A stretch of 64,000 bases of DNA from Chinchilla lanigera (GCF_000276665.1 NW_004955429.1:4432239-4496238); one strand, 5' to 3'; counted from the stretch's first letter, positions 1 through 11,601 are shown. Notes: generated by a model from the letters alone, not told the origin. Made by a program: numbers and translations.

Positions 1-38
1 GAGTGCTGAGATTACAGGCGTGCGCCACCCCGCCTGAT
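1..38 (-). mobile_element. B1 fragment cut by window edge
   Basis: GAGTGCTGAGATTACAGGCG and TGCGCCACC: the 5' end of a B1 on the minus strand. Confidence 0.8.
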
Positions 39-393
39 GCAAGTCCTCTTTCATGAGTGTCATTAGTTGCACTGCTGTGGCTCCCTGGATGTCCTCAGTC
101 AATTAAAAACATTTAGCAATTTCTGTCAAAAGCATCCAGTGCATTCTCATCCACTTTATTTACTGGACCTGGCACCATGTGACTTTCAGCTCTTCCCCAA
201 AGTCACGAAAAATGAACGTTTTGAATCAATTGAGGATATCAAGGTAGCCAGGACAGTGCAATTTAAAGACACCCGAGATTTCCAGATCGGCTTCCAAAAG
301 TGACAAGAATGATAGGGTAAGTGTTTTGAAGTGAGAAGAGGAATATTTTGGGGAGGATTAAAGGCAAGGTGTCTCTCAGTGTAATTTTTTAAA
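39..393 (+). mobile_element. Mariner-derived inverted-repeat element, copy A (5' end missing)
   Basis: The right part reads as a broken mariner transposase C-terminus: DLAPCDFQLFPK, RFESIEDIK, then FQIGFQK and a stop, and remnants of the usual tail to an AT-rich terminal repeat (TGTAATTTTTTAAA). The left part (39-112) is the reverse complement of the 220-300 region of the same copy, imperfectly matched. It cannot encode a working enzyme: truncated, and lacking the catalytic N-terminal two thirds. The left end is cut by the B1 at the window start. Confidence 0.85.
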
Positions 394-721
394 TCACCAT
401 ATTTTTTGATCAATCTACTATGTCTTGTGCCCAGAAGAGTGCCTAAGATATACTAGGCCCCTAATAAATACATTTTAAAAATAAACATAGACTAGAAAAA
501 ATTCTAGAATGATATTGAATTTGTATTTAGACATGTAATTTGTGAACAATTACTTTATATTATGCAAAATATTTGGGATATGTACATGTCTTTCCTTAGA
601 CTTCCTGTCCACTTTAAAGTCTGTCCATTTCCATTACAACTGCTGTTAAAACTTTTTAGTATATCTGCTGCCGAAGCAAGCACTGTTAAAACTTTTTGAG
701 GCCTTTTTTTTTTCTCTGTGC

Positions 722-833
722 CTTTTTTTTGTTTTAAGACAGAGTCTTGCTAGGAAGTACACAACTCTCAGGGATCCTCCTGCCCTAGCCTCCCGAGTGC
801 TGGGATTATAGGTGTGAACCACCACGGCCAGCC
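722..833 (-). mobile_element. B1 SINE, decayed
   Basis: AGACAGAGTCTTGCTAGG, then CCCGAGTGCTGGGATTATAG and ACCACCACGGCCAGCC. The middle is rearranged. Confidence 0.85.
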
Positions 834-1225
834 TATGTCTTTCTTATCTTGAGAAGCTGGTTACCAAAATAGTCGCCAAGACAGTACATAATGTTTGAAG
901 TAATTTGCAGGGAGGTAAGACTATAATAGACTAGTAGAAGTGTAATCAAACTGGTAGAGAGAAAACACTGTAAACATATGTCTGTATTACTAATGTTTTC
1001 ATTTCTTAAAATGAATTTCAGTATATGACAATTGCTTACATATTTTTATTACCTTGTATATTTTTATTAATGTCATAAATATTTTATAATCAGTTCAAAA
1101 ATGGCAACATAGACAAAATTGTAACAGTTGTTAATTCTGGATGATGAGAATATTGAGATTGAATATTTTCAGTTTTTGAATTATTTTCTTTTTAATTCCA
1201 AAACTCCAATAAAAAGCAGCTGTTT

Positions 1226-1296
1226 CTAGGCTAGAACTCAGGGCCTTTTCACATTCTAGGCAAGCGCTCTACCAGTGATCTATACCTCCAACCTAG
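1226..1296 (-). mobile_element. Old ID-like SINE
   Basis: The reverse complement reads as a decayed tRNA-derived unit with an intact TGGTAGAGCGCTTGCCTAG block; no tail is left. Confidence 0.75.
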
Positions 1297-3237
1297 ATTT
1301 TTAAAATAGGGTATATGTTGTCAGTCTTGTGAAAAGCTGCTTCCTAGCAAACCTACATTGCTTAAATAGCTTTTAAGAGGCATGTTTTCTTCTTTGGAGG
1401 TCTAGAATTCATTCTAAGCTAGTTCTAGTATAATATAAAGTGGGTATTTAATTTTAAGTATGTATTTTTTTACATACCTGAATCTAAATGTCAGATTATG
1501 TACTGCTGCGTGCCACAAGGCTTATGCTGCAAGTTAGAGGGAAGCTTCCTGAACCGAGGATAGTAGCAGTAGCAGCAATAGGTATCTTTAGGTGGAATTT
1601 TGCAGAAGTCTGGATTTGAATGTATTGAGTTGGACCTATCATAGATAACAGCCATCAACAAAAACGAGGACCCAGATCTAAGGGAAAATTGTCCACACAT
1701 TATGTGTTTCTTAGCTTTCACTTTTTCTAGATTTAGCATTTTCTTGAAGTCCACTGTGCCTTGAGTTCATGTTCACTTCTTTAGTTACTATGAAGTTAAG
1801 TAATGTAGCACAAAAGCAACGTTCAGCTTCTTTTGTTCTTTGCTTTGTGAAGGGACTTGTCATCTTATTATATTTAACAATGTGCTGATTTAAGTATGGG
1901 TAGTACTAGTGTTGATAAGATGCACAGATGCTGTTATTGAATGCAGTTATTTTCTGTTACAGAAGGACCATATGGTAGGCACTTGTTTTTCTTTCTGGTT
2001 GATGTGATTAGATTACTAAAATGAAAGGTTATTGTACATCCTAGTAGTTATCTAATTCTAATTGACTTTGAGGAATTAATGTTAAAGTATTATAAGCCTT
2101 CCATATATTCCATTCGTTTAAAGTATAAAGACATCTTCATTCAAAAGCTCCATTTTGGATTGCTTTCACTAAAATTGTTTTACAGTTGAAGTTGCCATAG
2201 TCTCATAAATTTGAGTATTGTGCAAAGGGTTTATTTCACAATAAAATCTGGAAGATGATATTTTGTGGTTTTAAAATAATCTGAAAAACATATGTAGGGT
2301 ATCAAAGTTTTAAACAATTTGACGTGATAGAAACTTGTCTCTTCCTAACAGTTATCTATTAATATGCAGTAAATTCCACAGCACGGAGTTATACATTAAA
2401 GAACAGCTTAGAACCCTAATTTAATATTTGTGAATATTCATCAGTGTTTGGAAAAGCAAGACAGATCAGAGCAAATTTCATTTATTATTATTTAAAAAAG
2501 GCAAGTTGAAGATAACTTTTCCCTAGTGACTTACTGTTGTTAAGTCTCCTTTGATACTGGGTATATTTTTGATTCAAAATTGGTTACTTATTGCCTTTTT
2601 CCCCTGTTGCTTACCTCTGTTCCAAATAGACATCTGTTGTAGTAAGACTAGTGCCACGTATGCAGAGCTTCTTATAATTTTCCACTTCTTTGTTCTCCTT
2701 TTTGCTTACTACCCTAATCTTTAATACAGTTTAAAAAAAACTTACCTTCTTAAAACCATCTCTGTTTCTTCCTACTAATAATGTAGAGAATACCCTTAAA
2801 TGCAGCAGATCCAAAGCTGGATTTGTGATTGCATTTTGATGTTTCTTCTGGGTGCAGGCTAGCTAAGGATGATCTGGGTATGACTTAGCTGCTATGATTT
2901 TGTGATTAATGGGCATTTAAAAAAAAACCTTGAGGTATCTAGACAGCCTTAATGCTCAGCATCTTCCTAATAAATAAAAATTCTACAATGCACTGTGCAA
3001 AGCTGTTTTCAAAGGCTGAAGTATAGAAGAGAGATTAGATTTATTTCATGTGATTATGTGGGGTAGAACTAGGATCAGTGGATATGTAGATGGGCCAATT
3101 TATTTAGTGTAGTAGAATAATTTTTTTTTTTCGTGAGACATTAACTGAACTTGAATGTGTTCTTGTCAGAGGAAGGATGGCCTTCATTTAGAGATTTTCT
3201 AGAGGGGATTCTTTGGTAAGCATTTAAATCAGGCAAA
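1297..3237. other. Intronic sequence, nothing recognised
   Basis: AT-rich, no repeat family or exon seen. A 87-codon minus-strand open run at 1491-1754 has no recognisable sequence. Confidence 0.6.
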
Positions 3238-3410
3238 TGTGGCGATCATTAGAGTCACTTGGACAAATTAAAAATTTTGATTTTTGGTCCCATTACTGAT
3301 TTGATAAATCAGCATCTCTGAGTGACCTTCCAAAATCTTAACTTCTGAGCAGGTCTTCTGATAAATTTAGTGTTCAGCCAAGTTAGAGAACAAGAAACTA
3401 GATGTCATTC
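3238..3410. mobile_element. MER5-like (hAT-Charlie) non-autonomous remnant
   Basis: CATTAGAGTCACTTGGACAA, GGTCCCATTACTGAT, AATCAGCATCTCTGAGTG, then an inverted decayed repeat of the same blocks. It matches my memory of the MER5 pattern (ATCAGAATCACCTGGGGAGC, GAATCAGAATCTCTGGGG). Confidence 0.6.
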
Positions 3411-4229
3411 ACAGATCCTTCTAAGGTGTAAATTCTTATGGTACTCTGACTCTGAAGTTATTATAAGTAAACTGAAGTCACTGTAAAGAAAAGAGGTAAA
3501 AATATGAAGGGAAATTTTAAATGGCTATAAGCCAGTGATAGTTAAAAGGTCAAAGTAGAATTCCTGTATTTGTGATCAGATCTATTTTTATGTCATTACT
3601 GATGATTTCTAATTGAACAGCAGAAGTTATTCTGTCATTGTCCATTGAGGCCCTTGTCTTTCAGTCTGATTGATGAAACATGCATGGATAACATGAAGCA
3701 GATATAATGCAGACCAACTGCAGTGTCCAGTTGCCAGTGCTGCAAAGCAGTGGGGTTTGTTGAAGTTCATGAAAATGATAGAGAGGATGTAAAGCCACAG
3801 GTGTAAAGAGGATCTTGTAGAGTGAGACCAGTTAACCAATGAACAAAATGTAGTGAAGGTTGATAGGCTTCTCAAAGGAGAGCAAGTTGAACTCCAAGGA
3901 TTAAGGGAAACTTTAAAGAAAACTGATGTCTTTGGCTTGATGGCATAGAGAAGGATACGTATCTTCTCGGAAGTGAAGCTTAATTTGGGCACAAGACTTT
4001 CAGCTCTGCCGAGAGATAGTAAAACGTAGGTAGAAATGCATTGATAGAAGAAGGAATGGTAGTAATGAGCAGATTTTTCTTTTGCTTTTCTTCTGGGCAG
4101 TGCTGCTGAGAGTGAACAGAAAAACGTAACTTTTCAGTTGACTTTGAAATGAAGCTGTTTAAACAGAAGTCGGGGGGGGGGGTAGCTTTGTATACTGTTA
4201 ATTTTTTAAACTTCCTATTCTGTTAGCAC
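3411..4229. other. Intronic sequence, nothing recognised
   Basis: A 121-codon minus-strand run (3627-3992) has no domain, no splice borders and no codon-like regularity; treated as chance. Confidence 0.55.
4171..4182. repeat. G-homopolymer
   Basis: A run of about ten G after AAGTC. Length is likely variable and prone to sequencing error. Confidence 0.8.
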
Positions 4230-4620
4230 CTATTTGCAGTACATAATGATCACATTCATTGTGCAGAGTTGGTGCCTGTGCACACCTCTTAATTCCTTTT
4301 ACTTCCCTTCCTCTTCCTACCTCCTCCCTCTTGCTGCCCTTCCCATTTGCAAAAGGTGTATCTCCCTGTTTCTTATTGTCCTTTATTTATTTTATACTTT
4401 GGGTTTCTCATATAAGAGAAACCATGCAATACTTAAGTTTGTGTGTCTGGTGTATTTCCCTAAACAGTACAGTCTCAAGGTGCATCCATTTTCTTATAAA
4501 TAACTTAAATTTATCCTCCTTTATAGCAGAGTAGTACTCTACTGCATGACCGTGTCTTGTTTTCTTTATCCATTCATCTCTTGATGGACAAATAGGCCTA
4601 AAGTAAATCTTTAATGCCAA
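4230..4620 (-). mobile_element. L1 3' end (ORF2 C-terminus)
   Basis: The minus strand gives DEWIKK, HAVEYYSAIKED, KWMHLETVLFREIHQTHK: the ORF2 C-terminal region of L1. The element is 5'-truncated. Confidence 0.85.
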
Positions 4621-5199
4621 GATAGTTCAGGGTTCTAAAATTTTAGCTGCTGCTATTTCTGACCTTTGTGGGTCTTTGCTGCCTACAAGCACCAATGATG
4701 CCATATGTAACACGTGTAGTTGAACCATTCACCATTCGTAGGAACAGTTACACTGTAGATATCACAGGGGTCGTCTCTGCAGAGACTAGGTACCACTTTG
4801 GAGTTACCATGATATGAGCCAAATGAGAATCTCTAGCTGAAGCTATGACAGAACAGTGCGTTATGGCAATTGGAGTTGCATTGAACATGCAGTGGTACAG
4901 AGTCTACAGTTCAGGAGAGGAATGTGGAAGAAGAATCATTTTTCCTTCTTTAATCCTTGATTGCTGTTTCACTCTCAACTGTCTTTTATTTGACCAGCGT
5001 AATCTTTGTTTTTAACTTTGACTTTCACTTTATTTATACATTGTATTTGGATCACCTGGGATTACTGGGGAAAAGGTAGGCAGATATTTAAAGGCATAGC
5101 GTATATGTGTACACTGAGGAGCACAGTGATACGGGAAGGTACATGGCTTAGAAGGTGATGCTACTTGATTTCTCTAGACTGGTGTGAAGTATTTTGTCC
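4621..5199. other. Unrecognised sequence flanking the L1 tail
   Basis: A 57-codon plus-strand frame around 4645-4817 (reading MMPYVTRVVEPFTIRRNSYT) is uninterrupted but unrecognised. See findings. Confidence 0.45.
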
Positions 5200-5297
5200 T
5201 TGTTTTTAGGAGACAGGGTCTTGCTCTGTTGCCCAGGCTGGTTTGAATTCCTACATTTAACTGATCCTCCTGCCTCAACCTCCTCAGTGAGGACAGT
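5200..5297 (-). mobile_element. B1 SINE, decayed
   Basis: GAGACAGGGTCTTGCTCTGT, TGCCCAGGCTGG, TGATCCTCCTGCCTCAACC. The promoter end is lost. Confidence 0.78.
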
Positions 5298-5316
5298 ACA
5301 AGCTGCAAGCTTTTTT

Positions 5317-5386
5317 TGTGAGGCCAGTACAAGCTACAAGTTTAGTGACCATCAGAAAAGGACATTATAAGAGAAGGAATGTAGAG
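5317..5386 (+). repeat. Local 70-bp repeat, copy 1
   Basis: TGTGAGGCCAGTACAAGCTA through AGAGAAGGAATGTAGAG. It matches 5880-5949 with about six substitutions. Not a repeat family I recognise. Confidence 0.8.
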
Positions 5387-5879
5387 TGTCTGGCATATTT
5401 TTGACAGGAAAAGTATGTCTCTTCTAGTTGGGTTAACTGGCTTTGAATTGGCTGTAGATTAGGTTAAGGTCTTAAGCTAATCTTAAGATCTGAGTTTCTT
5501 AAGGAAATTTTGAACTTTAGACATCAGTTGATGATGTGAACTAAATTGCAAAATACAAAATACCACTATCAGGAGGAAAACAGGGGCATCACCGAGGATC
5601 TATAGACATTGAAAGGACAAAGAGGGAGTGTAGTGAACAACTTCATGCCTGTGAGTTTGACAACTTAGGTGAAAAAGCTATACTTTGTGAGATACAAATT
5701 TCCTAAACTGACACAAGAAAAAAAACCTGAGTTATGCCATTTGTATTAAAGAAACTGCGTTTGAAATTTAAAAGAAGACTTTAGGTCCAGCTGGTATATC
5801 TTATTATGTAGCTAAGGAAAAAGTGATACCATTTCTGTACAAACCCAGAAAAGAGGCAAGGGGAACACTTCTGTTCTTT

Positions 5880-5949
5880 TGTGAGGCCAGTACAAGCTAC
5901 AAGCTTGGTAACAATCAGAAAAGAACATTATCAGAGAAGGAATGTAGAG
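5880..5949 (+). repeat. Local 70-bp repeat, copy 2
   Basis: Second copy 563 bp downstream in the same orientation, just before an ID-like SINE. Confidence 0.8.
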
Positions 5950-5982
5950 CAATAAATTTCATGTTTGAAGATGTAAAAATCT

Positions 5983-6076
5983 TTTTTTTTTTTTTTTTTT
6001 TTTGGTACTGGGAATTGAACTCAGGAGCTTGCACTTGCCAGGCAGGCACTTATGCCACTGAGCTATATCCCCATCC
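5983..6076 (-). mobile_element. ID-like SINE
   Basis: Poly-T, GGTACTGGGAATTGAACTCA, CTTGCCAGGCAGGCACTTAT, then AGCTATATCCCCATCCC. Flanked by a 17-bp near-perfect direct repeat (TGAAGATGTAAAAATCT / TGAAGATGTAACAATCT). Inserted into an old plus-strand L1. Confidence 0.92.
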
Positions 6077-6683
6077 CTGAAGATGTAACAATCTTTAAGA
6101 AAAGTTTAGCAAATCAAATCTAGCAATATATTGAAAAAGATGATTTGTTATTCCTAAATTGGATTTATCCCAATAATGAAAAATGAGTATATCATTAAAA
6201 ATTCAATGTCATTTGCCATAGTAACTGAATAAAGGAGAGAGTTCATATAATTATCTCTTAGGAGATGCAGAAAAAGCATCTGCCTAAAATGTGAAAGTCA
6301 TTGATCATAAAACCTCTCAGAAAACTGGGAATGAAATTTTCTCAGTTTGAAAAAGATCTATTAAAAACCTAGAGAGATAATACTTTCTGATAAAATGTTA
6401 AACATTTCTCTACAAAAATCAGAAACAGGCAAGGATGTCTACTGTCAACATTTCAGTATCATACTGGAGAAAGTAAATAAGAAAGGAAAAAAATCACTTT
6501 GCAGACATGATTGTGCACATAGAAAATTGTAAGGAATCTTTAAAAAAAAACCTAGCACTAGTAAGTGAGATTTTCAGTGATGAGAGATGCAAGATTACTA
6601 TGTAATACGTTATATTTCTATATTCCGGTAGCAAGCAATTGGAAAGTAAGATTGAAAGTAGCATTATTACTCTAATATTTTAT

Positions 6684-6795
6684 TTTATTTTATTTTATTT
6701 TATTTTTTTGTTTTTTCTCCGGTACCGGGAACCGAACTCACGACCTTGCACTTGCCAAGCAGGCACTTTTGCCGCTGAGCTAAATCCCCAGCCCC
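6684..6795 (-). mobile_element. ID-like SINE with (TTTTA)n tail, recent
   Basis: The tail has become a TTTTA microsatellite. The body reads CTCCGGTACCGGGAACCGAA through AGCTAAATCCCCAGCCCC. A perfect 15-bp target duplication, TACTCTAATATTTTA, flanks it (6669-6683 and 6796-6810). Confidence 0.93.
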
Positions 6796-7078
6796 TACTC
6801 TAATATTTTAAAGAGGATCCAAATTGAGACTTCGCCACAAATTGCTTCTTTAGAGTCAACTCAATCCCAATTGAAATTCCAACAAACTTCTTGTAAATAT
6901 AGGCAAATGTTCTAAAATCTATGTGGAAAGGACATAGAGAAGACAATAATTTTGAAAAAGAATGAAGTTGGAGGACTTCAGTACCATTTTGTTATTACTA
7001 AAAGCCACAAAAATAGAACAGTATACAATTGGCATAATGATTAACATACAGGAAAATGGAGACAACAGAGTTGGGAGA

Positions 7079-7102
7079 TATATATATATATATATATATA
7101 TA
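7079..7102. repeat. (TA)n microsatellite
   Basis: About 11 TA units within the old L1. Confidence 0.95.
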
Positions 7103-7930
7103 CTGTATCATTGGGAAAGTGTAATATTTTCAGCAGGTGGTATAGAACAAGTGGATATTCATAGAAAAAAATGCACTTCCACCTTATGTTATGTCACACA
7201 GCAAAGTTAACCCAAAGTAAGTTGCACATAAATGTAAAAGCTGACTATAAAACTTCCAGTGAGAAACAGAAATATGCATGGCTTCGGTGAAAACAAAGAT
7301 TTCTAAGACACAAAAAACATGACCCAGGAAAAAAGGATAAATTAGATGTCATCAAAATTTTAAAAACCCCACTTTTCGTAAAACACCGTTAAGAGAATGA
7401 AAAGTCAAGCGAGCCACAGATTGGCTTACTTCCAGAATATCCAAGTATAAGAATCTCTTAAGATTCAGTAATAAGAAAACAATCCAGTGTTTTAAGTGAG
7501 CAGAAGTTGAACTCCGTGAAAGAAGATACATAATGAATGGCAAATAAGCACACAGAAATATGTCCAACAGCATCAGTAATTAGGGGGAAATGCAAAGTAA
7601 AACAACAACGGACTACCCCCTGTAGAAAAGGTGGAATTCAAAAGAATAAGAATACCAAGTGTTGGTGGGGATGTGGAATAACCAAACTCCATACATTGTG
7701 CCAAGGTTGTGGGATGACACAGCCATGTAGGAAAACATTCTGGCAGTTTCTCAGAGTCAAGCCTACATTTACTGTGTGCCCCACTATTAGATACTTCGTA
7801 TTTGTTCATAACAAATAGCTAACGTCCCTAGGTATATAACAGCCTGAATGTCTACCACTAACAATCAGATACATTAGAGTTTATCCATGTAATTGAGTCC
7901 ACTCACTGACCAGGAATAGAATGAACTAGT

Positions 7931-8058
7931 TCAGTGTGATGGCGCATGCCTATAGCCAACATTCTGGAGGCCAGACTGAGGTAGGAGGTGTGTGAGTTCA
8001 AGCCAGCGTGGAGTACGTGGCTAGTTCAAGGCAACAGGGAGAGACCCTGTCTCAAAGA
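7931..8058 (+). mobile_element. Old B1 SINE splitting L1
   Basis: GTGTGATGGCGCATGCCTAT, GAGTTCAAGCCAGCGTGGA, GAGACCCTGTCTCAAAG. L1 sequence continues on both sides. Confidence 0.82.
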
Positions 8059-9010
8059 AACAATATGGATGAATCTCAAAAACATTGAGTAAAAGAAACC
8101 AGGCGTGAAAAGGTCTGTTATGTATAAAATTCTAGAACTGAGTGAAGTAATCTGTAGTGATAGAAAGCAGATTAGTAGTTGTCTGGGGTTGGGGAAGGCT
8201 GTGATTGCACAGAGGCATGAAGGAAAGGTGGTAGAACTGCTGTTTCTTGATCGGGCGGTGCTGTTGATTATATGTATACATTTTTCAGAATTCATTGACC
8301 TGTATGTTTAAAGTGTGTATGTTTTATTGCTTAAATCTCAGCAAAATTGATGTAAAAATGAAAAAATGGTGATACCAAATTTTAGTGTGGACATGGAACA
8401 GCTGAAACTTTTGATATATTGCTGACAGGAGTTTAAAATGATATAGTACTTTAAAAAACCTTTGACAGTTTCCTATAAATTTCACCATATATCTACTTTA
8501 TGACCCAGAATTTCTGTTCCTAGATAGTATCCCAAGAGAAATAAAACACATGTCCACACAGAAGATTTATACAGGAGTGATCATAAGGTTTGCTCATGAT
8601 AGCCCTAAATTGAAAACAACTCAGATGTCCATTAATAGGAAGATGGATTAAAACAAAAATTGGCATATTCACGTAGTAGGATATTTTTCAATAATAAAAA
8701 TCAGTAGACTGTGTAGTCATACATCACTGTGAATGAATATCAAAACCATGCTGAACAAAGGAAGGCAGACAAAAAGGTACACGTGATTTCATTCATAAAG
8801 CTTTGCAGAACAGGTAGAATTTATGTATAATGATGGAAACCAGAACAGTGATTGCCTCTGTGGGAGGAAAGGGAGGGACTGGCTGGGAGGGACTGCAGGC
8901 GGCTTGCTGAGGCCGGTGGAGTGCTCTGTATCTCATGTGGGTGTGACTGACTTAGGTACAGGGACTTGTGAAGCTCCATCCCTGGGCATACTCAAGTATT
9001 CCTCAAGGAA
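8059..9010 (+). mobile_element. Old L1 3' UTR, two partial copies
   Basis: 8059-8350 and about 8370-9010 each contain AAAAxCATGxTGAxxAAAxG, an ATTCATAAAGCTTTGCAGAA or GTATAAAATTCTAGAACTGA block, and GTGATTGCCTCTGTGGGAGG or TTAGTAGTTGTCTGGGGTTG. They look like successive copies of the same L1 tail. Confidence 0.65.
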
Positions 9011-9282
9011 AACATACAAAAGATGAAATTAAAACTGCAAAACGTGAAAAAACTGAAAATTTTGTGAAGTTGAAAGATAAAACTAAACTGTCAGATAAAG
9101 TATTAAATGCCTCATCCAGTACTGAAGTATTATATCTGTCCCCTTACCTCCTTGTGTATTTTTCTAAACATAAGGAACTCAAAATACTTTTCGCTTCTTT
9201 TTCTATCTTGATATCTCATTTTAAAATTAAAAAAGAATAGTTAGGGAGAGAGTTACTATAGCTTTCAGAAAGTTGGACTAAT

Positions 9283-9371
9283 TTTTTTTTTTTTTTTGGT
9301 ACCAGGAATCAAACTCAGAACCTTCTGTTTGCCAGGCAGGTGGTTGTGCCACTAAGCTATAGCCCGGGCCC
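9283..9371 (-). mobile_element. ID-like SINE
   Basis: Poly-T then GGTACCAGGAATCAAACTCA and GCCAGGCAGGTGGTTGTGCC. The end GCCCGGGCCC is diverged from the usual CCCCAGCCCC. Confidence 0.88.
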
Positions 9372-10074
9372 AACTGAACTAATCTTAAGCCTTGAACTTA
9401 ATTTGTATCTACTTATTATCCATTTTCTCTTAAAATTTTACTATCCATTTTCTCTTTAAAAAAGTATATCCAAGTGTATACTTACTATGCATTTTCTCTT
9501 ATTCTCCTAAATAGCTTGGCATAATTTGTAACAGTTTTAATTTTCTCTAGAGAAAAGTTTTTAGAATTTCTCTTATTTCCTTAATTGTAAGTCACATAGA
9601 AAAATAAGTAAACTAAAAAATAATTGAAAATTACATATGTGATAGGTTATTAGGTTATAAAAGTTTATATGTATTTGGGTTTAGTGCGACTGGTATACTA
9701 TTGCTGGACATTTAATATTATACGGTCACAGCTTGCTGTTTGACCCGTCAAATGTGGTACTCTGCATTTTGACATAAAAACTTCCTTCGGGTACCCACCA
9801 TTTGTTTGATACTGGAGGTACAAGCTAAAACTTATTGGTGTCCGTTGCCTCCTGACTAGCTACCCTTTCCAGACAAATCAATTCATGTGGTATTCATTGT
9901 TTCCGGTCCTTGTCAACCAGTTAACACCTAGTGAGTACCAAACTGGATGTATTTTTTTAAAAATCAACTTGAATCATGAATCAGTACATTAATTCTTAAG
10001 AACAAACTGGCTTGATTACACTGAGAAATGGTAATGATAGTGATAATTATGATAATTTTTGCTTGTTTGTTTTC
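9372..10074. other. Intronic sequence, nothing recognised
   Basis: AT-rich with scattered short CT runs; no repeat or exon identified. Confidence 0.55.
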
Positions 10075-10221
10075 CTTTTTTCTTGAGAGGAGGTCTCACT
10101 GTGTAGTACAGACTGTCCTTGAACTTGCTTATGTACACCAGGCTGGCCTAGAACTCACAGTGACCCTCCTGCCTTAGCCTCCTGAGTGCTGGGATTACAA
10201 GTGTGTGCCACTGTGCCCAGA
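10075..10221 (-). mobile_element. B1 SINE with internal duplication
   Basis: GAGAGGAGGTCTCACTGTGT, two related blocks around CCTTGAACTTG and CCTAGAACTCA, then CCTGAGTGCTGGGATTACAA. Confidence 0.88.
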
Positions 10222-10879
10222 GATAGTATTTGTTTTTGTTTTTTAAGATTTCCTTTTTAAAGAGTTAGGTCAGAATTCCCCCATTTAAAATATCTGAATG
10301 AATTCTGGTTTTGTAGGCATCATTTATTTAATTTTTGCTCTGGAAGATTTAGATTAATTGCATATTTTTAGAAAAATTTGGTTACCATGGTAGTCTAAAA
10401 GTTTTAGTAGGAGTAAGATACTAGTTGGCTTTTTCTTTCCCTTTTCCTTTCATGATTAAAATGCACATCATGCGAATAGATTCCCAGTAGCTGGTAGTCA
10501 GAGTAATAAGCCACTGTGCAGGGTGATACGGTTGTTAGAGAGCCATTTAGTTTATATTCTTAATTTTACCTGTGAACATATGTCAGAAAAATGTGTTAGT
10601 CCTTTGATTTCTAGCATACAGTAGATAATTGTATCTATTTGTCTTCAGTTTTGACTGTTTAACAACCTTTTAATATTTTTAATTCTTGTTATACTTTGGG
10701 CATATGCTGTTGGGCATTTGTTAGCTTGAATATTTATTTAGCCTTAAAGTACTGTTAAGTTCTTCATAAGTGGTCATCAGTAATGTTTGTTTCCTGGAAA
10801 TATGGGTTGAGACAAAGTAGATTTTAGATGCTTTTGTGGTGTTTAAAAGAAAACATTGAACTCATTACATAACTCAACA
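10222..10879. other. Intronic sequence, nothing recognised
   Basis: AT-rich, no repeat or exon identified. Confidence 0.55.
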
Positions 10880-11020
10880 CTTATTTATTACATTTAATCC
10901 TCAACAACAACCCCTGAGATAATGTGCTCTTGTATGCATTTTAAAGAATGGGAAAATAGGATTCAAGAGCTTCATTAGCTTAGCAGGGTCACATAGATCT
11001 ACATCCGGGTGTCTTATTTC
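10880..11020 (-). mobile_element. MIR-like SINE
   Basis: ATTTAATCCTCAACAACAAC, TAAAGAATGGGAAAATAGGA, TAGCAGGGTCACATAGATC. Confidence 0.6.
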
Positions 11021-11204
11021 TGCCTGTCATTTCTTCAGAGTGGTTATTAGTCATATATGAAAATGTTTTTTCTGAAGAAAGCCTGGAGTAGAGCTGACTT
11101 GTTATAACTGGGTTTAAGGTACGTAGATGCTTTCCCTTAACACTGCTTCCAACATCATCTTCCCACAGCAAATGGTATATTCATCATCCTCTGAATTTAC
11201 GAGG

Positions 11205-11360
11205 AGTCTGAAGTCTCCTCGTGTCTGCTCACGTTCCCTTTGCCTGGAATGCCTTTCCCATGTCTAGTTATATATGTAAACCCCATTCTTCCTGCAAAGG
11301 CTAGCCCACATTTTACCCGCCCCTGGGTTAGCATTTTCTGACCTCTCTGACCTGAGGTAG
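11205..11360 (+). mobile_element. L2 fragment (3' coding end)
   Basis: TTCCCTTTGCCTGGAATGCC, TGCAAAGGCTAGCCCACATT, TTTTCTGACCTCTCTGACC, in L2 order. Confidence 0.6.
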
Positions 11361-11394
11361 AAAGTACGAGGTGGGATTAAAAAAAAAACAAACA

Positions 11395-11512
11395 GCCAGG
11401 CGTGGTGGCACAGGCCTATAATCCTAGCACTTGGGAGGCTGAGGCCGGCAGATCACTGAAGTTCAAGGCCAGCTTGAACTGCATAGCAAGATCCTGCCTC
11501 AAAACAAACAAA
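11395..11512 (+). mobile_element. B1 SINE without internal duplication
   Basis: GCCAGGCGTGGTGGCACAGG, GGAGGCTGAGGCCGGCAGAT, GCAAGATCCTGCCTCAAAA. The tail leads into a TA/GA microsatellite. Confidence 0.92.
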
Positions 11513-11520
11513 AATATGTG

Positions 11521-11525
<5 letters not shown>

Positions 11526-11594
<69 letters not shown>
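11526..11594. repeat. (TA)n(GA)n compound microsatellite
   Basis: About 14 TA units then about 20 GA units, growing out of a B1 tail and abutting mariner copy D. Confidence 0.96.
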
Positions 11595-11595
<1 letters not shown>

Positions 11596-11601
11596 GTTAC
11601 A

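Larger units (their letters stand above)
5540..7890 (+). mobile_element. Old L1 fragment, ORF2 region and 3' part, split by SINEs
   Basis: Heavily broken ORF2 reading (GDAEKASA, VIDHKTSQKTGNEI, KNQKQARMSTVNISV, FADMIVHIENCKES), then the terminal region with ATGGCAAATAAGCACACAGA and GGTGGGGATGTGGAATAACC. ID-like SINEs sit at 5983 and 6684 and a TA tract at 7080. No intact frame. Confidence 0.78.

Noticed and set aside
39..393. Functional mariner transposase or SETMAR-like gene
   Set aside because: Only the C-terminal part is present, with stops after FQK; no catalytic D(34)D region and no adjoining gene.
11395..11512. Alu-like start (GCCAGGCGTGGTGGCACAGG)
   Set aside because: The unit is a single 7SL monomer of about 120 bp followed by an A-rich tail, i.e. 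rodent B1, not a dimeric primate Alu.
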